From Phellopilus nigrolimitatus (lineage: Eukaryota > Basidiomycota > Agaricomycetes > Hymenochaetales > Hymenochaetaceae), in NCBI GenBank assembly GCA_021029095.1, contig JAJOHG010000057.1:124001-188000 (forward strand): a DNA stretch of 64,000 bases, given 5' to 3'. A model generated the notes under the pieces. The model was not told the origin of the DNA and did no database searches. It saw only the letters and a program-made list of their open reading frames with translations. Below, in pieces: positions 12,382 to 23,204 of the stretch; positions within the stretch are counted from its first letter, which is position 1, and the number at the start of each line of letters is the position of its first letter. The position numbers and the translations under genes were made by a program.

Positions 12382-15300
12382 ATGGCGACGACGACGAGCA
12401 GGTTCGAGCCCGCGCCCGGCGGCGGCGGCACCTTCGCGCACCAGGCGGCGCTGCCGAAGCTGCCGATCCCGCCGCTGGAGGACACGTGTGCGCGGTACCT
12501 GCGCGCGCTGCAGCCGCTGCAGAGCGCGCGCGAGCACGAGGAGACGCGCGCCGCGGTGCGGGCGTTCCTCGAGGGCGAGGGCCCGCGCGTGCAGGAGAAG
12601 CTGCTGCGGTGGGCGGAGGGGAAGGATAGGTGCGTGTGTTGCGTTGTGGGATGGTGGCGGGGGCCGGTGGCGGCGCTGACTGACTGACGTGTTGTTGCTT
12701 GTGTAGTTATATTGAGGACTTTTGGTGAGTGGCGTTGAGTTGGGGCCTTCTTGTCGGGCTGTTCTTCCTTTCCTTTCGTTTGGGTCGGCGCTTCTGAGTT
12801 CGGTGTTGGTGCCACGGTCGATACCGTCATCATGATCGGCGGCTTCTCTCGCGCGCGCCGAGGCAGGGCTGCGTTCGCATAGACTCTGCGGCCGTGCGCC
12901 TTGGTGTAGACGTTACGAATCAGCGCTGGCGCCCTTCGCTTTCAATGTGTGCATTTGACTGGCCCTGTGCGACAATTCTCGGTTTTCTTTTCTTTTCATT
13001 CATTTTTTGTCTTTTTTTCTGGAATTGTTGGCTGACATTATCTTCCCCCTTGTCTGGCTAGGTACGAGAGCTACCTCTCGCATAGTGATCCCCTTGTACT
13101 CGCGCTCAATCCCTTCTTCGTGCTCGAGTAAGACTCTATCTTCATAGTTATTATATTTCAGAGTGCCTAATAAGTCCTGTTTTTGCTTTTAATAGAGATG
13201 ACCCTACTCCCGCTCGTGGTTCGCAGCTGCCCCGCGCGGCAGCATTGATTACCTCTTCGCTCGGTTTCATTCATGACCTGCGAGCAGGGTTGCTATCTCC
13301 GGACAACGTGCGCGGCATTCCGCTCGACATGGACCAATATACGCGGTTGTTTGGAACGGCGCGTATCCCGACGCAGGTGAGTGCAGCCGCCAGTCATCTG
13401 GCGAAAGTGCTAAAACTTACGCTGTGATTTTGGTTGAAAGCGAGGTTGCTGGATGCGCTCAAACAAGGAAGCAGCGCACATCGTCGTTCTGCGGCGCGGG
13501 CAGTTCTACTGGTTCGACGTGCTGGACGCGGAGAGCAGGCCCGTGCTCACTGAGCGCGAGATCCTGCGCAACCTGCAGGCCATCCTCACCGACGCGGACC
13601 GCACGCCCGTCACGGACGTCGCCAAGTCCGCCATCGGCGTGCTCTCCACGGAGAACAGGAAGATCTGGTCCGGCCTGCGCGAGCGCCTGCAGCGCGACAG
13701 GCACAACGCGGGCTGCCTCGCGGCCGTCGACGACGCGCTGTTCGTCGTGTGCCTCGACGACGCCGCGCCGGACAACCTCGCGGAGCTGTGCGCCAACTTC
13801 CTGTGCGGGACGTACGGCCTCAGCGGCGGCGTGCAGGTCGGGACGTGCACGAACAGGTGGTACGACAAGGTGAGCATGCGCTGTCCGCACGCCCTCGAAA
13901 CCGAGCCGAGCTGACGCGCGGCTGCCTGTTTATACAGCTCCAGATAATCGTCTGCGCGGACGGCTCCGCGGGGATCAACTTCGAGCACACGGGCGTCGAC
14001 GGGCACACCGTGCTGCGCTTCGCCGCGGACATCTTCACCGACGGGCTCATGCTCCTCGCGCGCTCGATCAACCCGTCCGCGCCGACGCTCTTCCACGCGC
14101 CGCTCAGCCCGCACGCCCAGTCCTACAAGGCGCCCAAGGGCGGCAAGGCCAACGGGGTCAACGGAGTCAACGGGGCCAACGGAGTCAACGGGGCCAACGG
14201 CAGCGTCTCGCCGGCGTCCGCGCGCCTGCGGCTGCCGCCGACGCCGCTCGACACGGCGCCGAAGAAGCTGGAGTGGGTGCTCGGGCCGGAGCTGCGCGCG
14301 GGGATCCGCTACGCGGAGACGCGCCTGAGCGACCTGATCTGCCAGAACGACTGCCGCGCGCTCGAGTTCAAGGGCTTCGGGAAGGTGTTCATCACGAGCC
14401 ACGGATTCAGCCCCGACGCGTTCGTGCAGATGGCGTTCCAGGCGGCGTATTATGGGCTGTATGGTCGGTTGTCTTTTTTGTTTTCGCTTCGTCCTGGAGG
14501 TCTGAACTTGGTGATGTTTGTGTGTTTTTTTCAAAAGGGAGGACGGAGTGCACGTACGAGCCTGCGATGACGAAGGCGTTTCTCCATGGACGGACGGAGG
14601 CGATTCGGACCGTGCAGCCCGAGAGCCTCGAGTTCACCAAGGTAAATAACTGATTTGGATTCACTCTTGAATCTTTTTTCAAGTCTTCATATTTTGGACA
14701 GACATACTTCTCTGAGGCGGAGCCCTCCGAGAAAATCGCAGCGCTGAAGAAGGCTTGCGAGAGGCACGTTGTACTGACCAGAGAGTGCAGCAAAGGTCTT
14801 GGACAGGACAGGTCCGTTAACACCTTGTCGCAAAAACTTCTGTAACACTAAATCACACGCGCAGGCATCTTTATGCACTATACTGTCTACTGCAGCGCGA
14901 ACTCGCCGGGGAGAAGCTCGACGTCCTCCCGGACGACCCGCTGCCCTCGCCCTCGCGCGCGGGCGGCACGCTTCCCGCGATCTTCACGGACCCGGGGTAC
15001 GGCCTCCTGAGCACGTCGATCCTGTCGACGAGCAACTGCGGGAACCCCGCGCTGCGGCTGTTCGGCTTCGGGCCCGTCGCCGCGGACGGGTACGGCATCG
15101 GGTACATCATCAAGGACGACGGCATCTCCGTGTACGCCTTTTTTCTGTTTTGTTTTTGCCCTCCCATGCACACCGCAGGCTAACGCGCCGCCGACCCCGC
15201 AGCTGCGCGTCCTCGAAGCACCTGCAGACGCGGCGCTTCCTCGACACGCTCGCGACGTACCTGCGCGACGTGCAGCGGCTGCTCGTGCACCTGCACCGCG

Positions 15301-15687
15301 CGGCGAACGCGCCGCCGACGCCGTTCGTGGACCACTCGGGCACGCTGCGCGACGCGCGCACGGGCCGCCGCATCCACGCGGGCGCCAGCGACGCGGAGAG
15401 CAGCGAGAGCGGGGACAATGACGAGGACGCGATGAGTGCGTGTTTGCCTTTCCGCCTTTGCGCGTTTTTGTTGTTGTTGTTTTCGATTACTCATTTGCTT
15501 TTGCTTTTTTTTATAGCTGGGTACTCGTTCTTCGATAGTGGGGATATTCACTTGCTCGGGAACCGCAACAGGAGGGACTCGCGCACGCCCGTTGGTTAGT
15601 TTTTGGTGTTTCAGACTTAATGCATATGCTTCAATCTGACTCTTCTTTTCCCCGACAGGCAAAGTCATCCCTATGGCGGAGTATTAG
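12382..15687 (+). CDS. Carnitine O-acetyltransferase
   Basis: Transfers acetyl groups between CoA and carnitine so acetyl units can cross organelle membranes. Twelve exons: 12382-12629, 12707-12724 (18 nt), 13062-13127, 13196-13376, 13441-13869, 13938-14463, 14538-14641, 14702-14811, 14865-15131, 15203-15435, 15517-15594, 15659-15687; 762 residues, as expected for the choline/carnitine acyltransferase family. The N-terminal LPKLPIPPLEDT, the RRGQFYWFDVLD block and the catalytic-histidine region (INFEHTGVDG) are all present, as are the late LSTSNCGNP and FGPVAADGYGIGY blocks. No N-terminal mitochondrial presequence or C-terminal peroxisomal SKL is obvious (it ends MAEY), so a cytosolic YAT1-type enzyme is inferred. 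An Asn-Gly-rich run (about 14151-14200) is inserted in the middle. Coding exons are very GC-rich compared with the flanks. Confidence 0.93.
14151..14200 (+). repeat. In-frame NG-rich minisatellite in the carnitine acetyltransferase
   Basis: Short tandem units of about 9-12 nt (AACGGGGTC / AACGGAGTC / AACGGGGCC) encode NGV/NGA repeats in a linker between conserved blocks. Likely length-variable between strains; effect on function is unknown. Confidence 0.8.
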
Positions 15688-16153
15688 ACCAGCAAGCTGT
15701 GGCTGAGATCCGGAAAGACGAATTAATGCGAGGCACCTGTATAACATACCAGTGATTGTATCTTAATATCTTGGATCAGGAGAGAGCGGATCTGCTGCAA
15801 GGGTTGTACCAGAGATAGTTATGCGTAGTAAAAATATGTTGTTGTATAGCTTGCCATTACACATATGGGTAAATCAATGTTGTCTCAATTACTGTCATTA
15901 TCCTCTAGTCCTAATTCTCGTGCAAAGTTTGTGGCGTAACTATCTGAAGTCATATTCTCAGCTGGAATCAAGTAGCCGTACTTTAAATCCAGTATTGAAA
16001 GATAGGCGGATGCGGAGGTGAGTCTCGGAAAAGGCCGAAAATGACGCGACCCCTCGACGCGTCTACGTCAGGTGACCCGTCGGAACAACCTGGTGGCTCA
16101 CGTATTCGGCGTGTGGACTCGCGCTCTAGTTTAACAAACGGCGAAAGCCATGG
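15688..16153. other. Intergenic, AT-rich
   Basis: Between two plus-strand genes: 3' flank of the carnitine acetyltransferase, then the upstream region of the Asx-homology gene. No clear TATA box or other feature seen. Confidence 0.5.
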
Positions 16154-18128
16154 ATGCACGCTTCTCGCGCAGTCCACGACGCAGTCCGTGCACAGCCAGA
16201 CTCACAGCCTCAAACTCAAACTCAGAGTCAGACTCGGACTCGGACTCGGACTCGGACTCAGACGACAGCGATGCTGAGCGACTCAAGGCCGCGCCGCACG
16301 CTGCGCGCCGTCAACAAGGTGCCGACCGAGCTCACCGCTGCTGCTGCTGCGGCGAAGCCGGGAGCGGCACAAGGATACGCCGTGCCGCCGCCGCCGCGCC
16401 CGCGCCAGCCCGCCGCAGGGCACAAGGCGAGCGGAAAGGGCAAGGGCAAGCGGGCGGCGGTGTCATCGGAAGACGAGGTCGAGGAGATCGTGGCCGAGCC
16501 CGCGCAAGCGCCAAACGCGAGGGGAAAAGGCAGGAACGCCGGCCGCTCCGCAAAGGCGCGGCCGAAGGCGGACAAGACGCGCGACCTGGGGCACGTACTC
16601 ACCGACCCGCAGAGCCCGCTCGTGAACCTGGACATCTCCGTCAGTCGCCCGCGTTTCCTTGTCGGTGCTGATGAATGAGCGCTGTGTTCTCATTGGGAGA
16701 TTTTTTTTCGTTTATCGCAGGACGTCCTCAACTTCGATAACTGGAGTGCGCTGTCCCCGGAATCGCGCGCGAGGCTCTGCAGGCTCCTCCCTCCGACGGC
16801 GCTCGGCGTGCATGCACAAGTTTTAGATAGCTCACATCCGTCGAGAAGACTTCAGGCGCATGGCCAGCCCGCCGGACACGGTACATTAAACATTCAAGTG
16901 AGCACTCTTATCACTATCAGACGTGGGGGACGAACGGCTGAACTCGTCCTAAGAATACAGAACGCGATCCCGCAGACGGGCAAGTTGACGAAAAGCCCCC
17001 TTTGTTGCAAGGAACATCCGGGGCCGCAGCATTCAGCGACTCAGATCAAGATCAAATGCTCGACCCTTCCTTCTTCACAGACCCCTATTTTGAGTCCGCA
17101 GCACGGACATTTCAGGTATGTCTAAGCTTCCTTTACCTGTCATTCGTTCATTCTGCGGGTTATCCGTGTGCTACGACCACAATCGACATTGAGCGCGTTC
17201 CTCACAAACATGAACTTCAACAGGACCACCTCTACTCTGGCTGGCAGACGCGCGAGCACCGCGCGTTTGTCGAACAGCACCTCGCTGGCGTGCGCGTCGG
17301 CGCGCTACACGCGCCCTGGAAGGACGAGGTCTGGGAGCGCGAGCACCCCGAAGACCTCATAGAGGATCTTGAAGAGGAAGACCGGGACGCGCCGCTTGAC
17401 CCTTCCTCGTCTGTGGTCAATATCGGTTTGAGAGGCTCAAAGCCGAGGGGGAAGGGGAAGGAGAGGTACGTTGTTCTGAGCACTTCACGAAGATTTCTGA
17501 TGTATGAATTACTCCCTCCGCAGTGCCAAAGTTAGCGATCTGGCGCCACTTATTCGCAAGGGGTTTCTGCAAGCCGGGGATGTCATATCGTTCAAGAAGA
17601 AATTCAACTTCCTAGGCGATATTGTGGAGAAGGATGCGCTGGTACGAACTATCTCCATTTTTATATCGGGTCACCTGTGCTGCTCTTTATTTCTGCTTCT
17701 GCTTATCTTGACGGATACTAATTTAGTCTGCACTTCAGGTCAGTGCGATCCACCCGAAAACACACGTTCTCACCCTGCTTACCACCGTCGGGCATTTGCG
17801 AGATCTCCCGCCCTCGCTTCTCGTCTTATCTGTGTCTCTCGTAGGTGCAACACAGGACTCTGCAGGCGCCGATGCCGTACGTGAGGCGTATGCATCCAAT
17901 CCGTCGCAAATCGCGAACGCACTGTTGGACCTTGACGGGCGCGTACCGCGGACGCTGCGCCCGAGATTCGATGCCTGGAAGGCATTGAAGGTATGGCGTT
18001 GGCCGGGAGACACCAGTAGTTCTGGATTGGACAACATGATGCCGGAAGAAGCTGCACTTTTGGAACGAGGTGGGCGCGAAGATTACGGGACACTCTTTTA
18101 CCTAAGGGGAGCGGTTTTTGATGAGTGA
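16154..18128 (+). CDS. Asx-homology (ASXH) domain protein with a RAMA-like C-terminal region
   Basis: Six exons: 16154-16639, 16721-16897, 16954-17115, 17224-17465, 17524-17641, 17739-18128; 524 residues. The N-terminal ~160 residues are basic and low in complexity; the start is uncertain because ATG 16271 would avoid an Arg-Thr run made by a CGGACT-type hexamer repeat. Exons 2-4 give an ASXH (DEUBAD-like) domain: LSPESRARLCRLLPP, then DPYFESAARTFQ and DHLYSGWQTREHR. In animal ASXL proteins this domain binds and activates the BAP1 deubiquitinase that acts on histone H2A; a chromatin role here is inferred. Exons 5-6 start with LIRKGFLQAGDVISFK, which resembles the RAMA module proposed as a modified-DNA reader; this is a weak call. 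A nuclear location is likely. Confidence 0.7.
16229..16260 (+). repeat. Hexamer microsatellite (GGACTC)n
   Basis: Tandem GGACTC units just before the internal ATG of the ASXH gene. If the upstream start is used it encodes a Thr-Arg run; if not, it lies in the 5' untranslated region. Confidence 0.75.
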
Positions 18129-18393
18129 AATAAAAGAGGAGACGTGATCAAGCTCATATATGTTGTTCATTCGGAATATGTAGGTGCATTGGAATTCAAC
18201 TGCATCAGTTGCGAATATCAAATAACATATAGTCCATCACAATAAAACATCAACAAATGCATTGTCAGAATCCTCGGCCTTGAATGCCAACTCGCATGTG
18301 AGCAAACCGTAGACATTGCGAAGGTAAGAGACGAGCCGAGTCAAAAATAGTCCTCCCATGTCCAAAGGGGTCTGCTCCGCAGGCACATCGTCA

Positions 18394-19540
18394 GAGTCTT
18401 AGGGTACCCTAGGGTACTTTTCGGTGGCATGAATGCGCGCCCGTCGTCAGCACAAAGCTGGACAGCAGCTGAGGCATCGCACCACCGACAGCGTTGGCTT
18501 CCGCGGCTATTTGCCAGCAGGTCGGACTGTCAGCTCGTCGCAGCCGAAGCTGGACGAGATCTGACTCCATCGACCTAACCACATTATGGTAGCCACGCGC
18601 TGGCTCCGAGATGACGTCGAGAGGCTAGATACACTTCCGCGGCTTTTGCCAGCAACCCGGACTGTCAGCCCGTCACAGTTCAAACTGGACAGGCGACTCC
18701 ATCGAGCTGCCACATTATGGAAGGAGAGCTGGCCTCGAACCGACATGGACAAACTAGCTGCACTTCCGCGGCTTTTGCCAGCAGCCCGGACTGTCAGCCC
18801 GTCGCAGTTTGGATAGGACGGGCGGCGACTCCATCGGACTGCCACATTATGGAAGGAGAGCTAGCCATCCTATTTCGTTTCTATTGACGCGTGCCTGTGC
18901 ACGATTCGACAGGACTTGAGAAGTCACGAAAAGTACGAAGGAAAATCTGCAACCGCCAGTCTCAGCTTTAAGCGCGTTTGTGAATATCATTCAGGTCTCA
19001 CCAATCATATTGTGTACTGCTATCCCCCGGCGTTACTCATGTCAGGGTGGCGCCAATAGTGGCAAGAAGCGGCCGTCGTTTTTCCTGATTATTCCCCGTG
19101 GATATGAATTAATGTCAGAGACAAGTGGCACAGTCGAGAAACTCACAAAAAAAGCGACAGAATTGGACGTCAACATAGCGAGCGTGGATGGGAGTGAGTG
19201 AGGGGTGCGCTCAGAAGAGGTAGGCGGCGATGCCCATGCTAGTCTCGAGTGGCATGGACTCTACGACGCGCTCCCGTGAGTCGGGTGGCACAAGCTTGAA
19301 ACGAAGTAATATGCTTACAAGTCATCGACAGAGGTAATACTGAGAGGGGAGGAGGAGGTAGTGCATGCTCTGGCTGAAGATGGTGGAGGTAGGAGAGCAA
19401 GGAACTAATGAGCAGGAGGGCGGACCTGCGCTCTACTTATCGCGTCCCAGACCGCGTTTCGAGCTCCGCTTTAATAAGATTGCCTTACCGGATTTGGTAC
19501 CAGACAATCTATCCGGGCAGCCAATGACATCACGTCCTCG
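18394..19540 (-). mobile_element. 1.1-kb promoter-bearing repeat element, copy 2 (inverted)
   Basis: Reverse-complement homolog of 10513-11616. It keeps the TATA-like GATAAGTAG plus CT-rich tract and three ~131-bp tandem units, marked by CCACATTAT at 18580, 18711 and 18842 on the plus strand. Its inner end carries a short palindromic tandem (AGGGTACCCT) absent from copy 1. It has a few indels against copy 1, and identity is high but not perfect, so the copies are old enough to have diverged. Together the two copies bracket the carnitine acetyltransferase and ASXH genes. Confidence 0.65.
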
Positions 19541-19846
19541 CGAGCGTCTAGTGATCGAGATGTGAGCTTTCTGGTGTGAACGGTATTTTCGGGAGCGGTC
19601 ACAGAGCTAAATCTATAGAGCATTTTTTATCTAAAACGGCTAGCTGACGAAGAAATTCACGAAACGAGTCCGCTGTGCTGGCTAATAAGACCTTGAAGGA
19701 TGGGCAGAATCAGATGGCAAGGGGATTCAGAGCGATAGGATCAGAAAGGCAAGCGACGGACATTTATTCTATGTACTCAGAATCTCGCAAGCATTTAAGT
19801 CAGCGCTCCCATTATATTCTAATACAATATAATGATGTGGATCATT
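19541..19846. other. Intergenic, no feature seen
   Basis: AT-rich 3' flank of the GST gene between its stop codon and the repeat element. Nothing recognised. Confidence 0.5.
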
Positions 19847-20770
19847 TCACTTGCTCAACTTGGCTGCGAATTCCGCCGCATCCGCCTTCGTGGACTTCCA
19901 AGATTTGCGCGAGGATATGTCAGTCCACCAGCGAGCTACGTTAGGCGTCGCCTTCAGGCCACCGAAGCCGACACGCTCAGTGATGAGGTCGCCAACAGGC
20001 AAGTGGAAGAGGTCAGCAAGAGTGAACTCCTACGAAAATAAAGCGAGGTAGATTAACATCAAGGCTCTCATTTACAGACTTTATTCTTAAAAGAACATGA
20101 CTTACGTTGCCAGCAAGGTACTTCTGCTTGCCAAGGATGACTTCGTACACCTTCAGTTTCTCCTCGAGTACCTTCGCTTGTTCGTCCGCGAGCGCGTCGC
20201 TGCCCTGGAAACCCTTTCTCCTATGCATCATCCGTTGTCGTCAGCACAAAGTACCGGTAGCATTACATAAAGGCCGAGGGAAATCGACGTCGACGTCGAT
20301 ATCGATGCGTGAGATGGGACGATTACTCACGGCTTGAAGATTTTCTCCACCGCAACGGTTATTGCAAAGGGGTAGAAGTTGTTGAGCTCGATCGATGCTG
20401 CCTGCTCGAAGAGTGCTTTCTTCTTCAGGTCCTTGGGCACCAGCCCGCTCTCCGCGCCGTATTTTTCAGCTACGTAGCGAGCGATCGCGCGGCTCTCGAA
20501 GAGCTGGAAGCCATCTTCCTCTACCTAAGCATGGGATGTCCAAACGCGTCAATATCCTGTTTAATCATGCAAGCAAATATAGGCAAGTAAGCTCACCAGG
20601 ACTGGGATCTGGCCGAAAGGTTGCTTGTTTGCAATGTACTCCGGGTTCTTGTGTTCTCCAGCACTGATATTGACGGGGACGATTTCGTAGGGCAGTCCAA
20701 GCTCTTTGAATGTCGTGACGACGGCCTGCGTGCACGTAGAGAGAATGTATCCGTGGATCTTGAGTACCAT
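19847..20770 (-). CDS. Glutathione S-transferase (phi-like)
   Basis: Conjugates glutathione to electrophiles or reduces peroxides in the cytosol. Four minus-strand exons: 20770-20597, 20524-20331, 20220-20106, 20029-19847; 221 residues, normal for a cytosolic GST. The N-terminal thioredoxin fold shows LKIHGYILSTCTQAV (Ser/Cys near the expected catalytic position) and the cis-proline region PFGQIPVL. This is followed by the GSH-binding FESRAIARY motif with its Glu-Ser pair. The all-alpha C-terminal domain contains FTLADLFHLPVGD and a late RWWTDI block, as in plant-like phi GSTs. A TATA box is at 20836-20843. A broken GST N-terminal fragment lies just upstream (21051-21170), so this locus has seen a duplication. 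Confidence 0.9.
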
Positions 20771-20835
20771 TTCGATGTTAAAAGGTTGAAGAAAAGGAGG
20801 AGAAAGCTAGCTATCCTTGCCTTGCCTTAGCACTT

Positions 20836-20843
20836 TTTATATA
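20836..20843 (-). promoter_or_regulatory. TATA box of the GST gene
   Basis: TATATAAA on the minus strand, 66 bp upstream of the GST start codon. Confidence 0.6.
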
Positions 20844-21050
20844 CAAAAGTGCGTGCATATAGCGCCTAGCACGTACCCCAGAAGTCCGATTGATCGACGC
20901 TTTGCGTCATTCCGATTAGATTGATACGAGGAAGTCCGACTCGGATATGACTCAAAACAAAAATGCCGGCTTTTCGGAATTATAGTGTCGTCTTTCTGAG
21001 GTGATCGGTATGACTTCAAAAGAAATATAGAGCGCATATGTAGGTATCTG

Positions 21051-21170
21051 TCACAACGGCTGCGTATTCTTCGTAGGCCACTCGACGCTCTTGCGCTGGA
21101 CTTTGACCGGTACAAGCTCGTACGTAATGCCGAATTCCTTGCGCACTACGCCATAATCTTTGACGGCCAT
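21051..21170 (-). pseudogene. GST remnant (N-terminal fragment)
   Basis: A 39-codon frame on the minus strand beginning MAVKDYGVVRKEFGITYEL and continuing into a VPVKV strand. This matches residues ~16-36 of a GST (compare KELGLPYEIVPVNI in the intact gene at 19847-20770). It then diverges and stops. No further GST exons follow, and the segment ends 208 bp upstream of the GST start. A TATATAAG-like element is present ~85 bp upstream (near 21256), so the fragment may keep a promoter. Most likely the leftover of a tandem duplication. Confidence 0.55.
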
Positions 21171-21612
21171 GGTGATTCTAAAAATTATGCGGGAGCTTTG
21201 AATGGTTGATGATTGGTAGAAGAACCTGCGGCTGAAGACAACCTCACAGCCTATCTTATATAACTTTTACTCTCCACTTGATAGATGAACCTGTAGAAAG
21301 TCACCTTAGTATTTCGCCAAGGTGATTGCCTCGCAACCCGAGACGGTTCAGCATTGGCAAAAAATTGTGGCCCATGAGAAAGCTCATCATCATCATACAG
21401 TACAATGGCGGCTCAGGAAAGACCGGGGAGCTTGTGAAAGACTCAAGCAGACAGCCGAGAAAAAAGGTAGATAAATGAAACACTTCACGGGGTTAGAGCC
21501 TCATATGACCTCAGCCAATAGTTTGCATGACACACGGGAAGTGCAAAACAATAATTATTACATTGAAACAGCGATGATACTGGAAGAATGAAAAAAAAAG
21601 AGTCGAATGGCT
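21171..21612. other. Intergenic, no recognised gene
   Basis: Between the GST remnant and the end of PRE4. Contains the TATA-like site noted for the remnant and nothing else I can identify. Confidence 0.5.
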
Positions 21613-22743
21613 TCACTGGGTCTGCGTACCATAGCCACGGATACCCTCTGCGAATGCCCACTCCGTCGTGAGCGACTTGGAGTCCGAGATGTTAGCACCT
21701 GCAGCGGTGATGGTAGCGATTTGATACTAAGCGAAGAAATATTAAGTGAGCAAGTCGAAGGGCGAGATAGATATGTAGTCAGAAAGCATGCCTTATTTAA
21801 ACTACGGGCGTCCCTGTAGAACAGCACTTTGAGGCTCTGCTCGATAATCTCACGCGCTTGCTCCTCCGTGAGTTCATCTTCCTTGCCTTCGACCGCCTTT
21901 CGGAGGAGTGGCTGGGCGATGTACGCGCCGTAACCTGTCGCGATGGTCGACGACGTGTACGTCACACCTAGGAGGTCGACATACGCTAGAAACCTTCAGG
22001 CAACATTGTCAGATATTCAAAAATCAGCTCAGTCATGTAGCGCGGGACGCGAAAGGGAAGCCCACCGTTGTCCGTTTTTAAAACCTCCAACCAGAATCGA
22101 GTTCCACAGAGGGTCGAACTTCGAGCGGCGACGGTACATGACCTGACTGAGATACTCATGGATCTCTGCCGGTCCAAGCGTGTGCTCGTCATCCTTCGTC
22201 GTCTCCTCCTCAATCAGCAGGCTATCCAGCATATGTTGGATATGTTGGAAGTCGGACATGTCTCCACTCGCGGCGAGGACAGTGTACGACCCGACGGCGT
22301 GTAAGCGCTGGATATCCTTGAAGCGCGCAAGCGAGCCATACGACGCTTAAGCCCGCGACCATTTTTGTTCAATTCCGATTGCATTTATGCGTCCTTGAAG
22401 ATGTCCTACTCACCAAGGTTGTCCGCCGCCATCATGATCCCGTCCTTATACTTGATAGCAAGCACGCTCGTCCCCGTCACAATTGGTTGCCTACGAGCCG
22501 CAATTGTATGAGCTTGCTTTCATGAGGTCATGTTTTGAAACGACTCTTGACGTACTGAGTCCTCTGCACACCCTCCGCGAACGCATCTTTCGGCCCATTG
22601 TATGGCCTGTGGTGAAGAGGGTAGGTGTTGTATGTATCATGGTCCTCGCTGCGCTTGAGGCCCGGCACGTAAGCATATCTGTAATCAATTTAAGACGGGA
22701 GAAAACCTACCGGGCGTCCCCAGTTCGTAGGAAAGTGGTCCAT
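21613..22743 (-). CDS. PRE4: 20S proteasome subunit beta type-7
   Basis: Structural beta subunit of the 20S proteasome core. Six minus-strand exons: 22743-22711, 22653-22556, 22490-22414, 22345-22066, 21993-21792, 21726-21613; 267 residues. The N-terminal part reads MDHFPTNWGRP, then QQPIVTGTSVLAIKYKDG, SYGSLARFKDIQRLH, LWNSILVGGFKNGQ, FLAYVDLLGVTYTSSTIATG and LFYRDARSLNK, all diagnostic of the PRE4/PSMB4 family. This family lacks the catalytic N-terminal threonine. Intron 5 has a GC rather than GT donor (AAG|GCATGC), needed to join SLNK to YQIATITAAG exactly in phase. The region upstream (22744-23204) is its promoter. Confidence 0.93.
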
Positions 22744-23204
22744 TGTGCAAGTAGAGGTCGGACGAGGAAGAGCGTTTCGTCTCAATTGTTCACATCGACG
22801 CGCGTGCACGACGCGTCATTCTGTGGTGAGAACGACCTTCCTCTTCTGTTGGATATTATATAATCGCATTTGTCACAGTCCCGAATCCTTGCTCATTTCC
22901 ACCTTTCCTCTCGACTTTCACAGAGCGAACCTATCCCAAAAAGACATCTATCGGTTCAATAATAGATACAAAAAAGAGAGCACGTGATGTAGAGAACTGC
23001 ATAGAAAGCTACATAATCCATTCCAAGATCGTTCATTTCTGGAGAGAATGAAAAATAACCCCGTAAATTTACGGGTATAAGTTGAACTAGAAGGTATCAC
23101 AAATGACGAGAATTTAGGACGTTCCATTTTTTGTTACAGGAAAACTCGGTTCGATGAAGGTCGCGATCCTCAAGACCTGATCTGAGAAAAGATAGAAGAC
23201 AACT
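22744..23204 (-). promoter_or_regulatory. Upstream region of PRE4 / 3' flank of the P450
   Basis: 461 bp between the PRE4 start codon and the stop of the P450 gene, both on the minus strand. I see no TATA box. I could not identify a proteasome-type control element in it by eye. Confidence 0.45.

Noticed and set aside
13459..14534. Long minus-strand frames (143 and 342 codons) over the carnitine acetyltransferase
   Set aside because: Shadows of very GC-rich coding exons; Arg/Ala/Val-rich low-complexity translation.
16150..16671. Alternative plus-strand frame with a Ser-Asp run over the ASXH gene exon 1
   Set aside because: It cannot be joined in phase to the conserved ASXH exons.
22679..22743. 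Alternative first splice of PRE4 using the acceptor before ATATGCTTACG
   Set aside because: The phase does not fit; CCG|GTAGGT to CTCAAG|CGC gives the family N-terminus and a total divisible by three.
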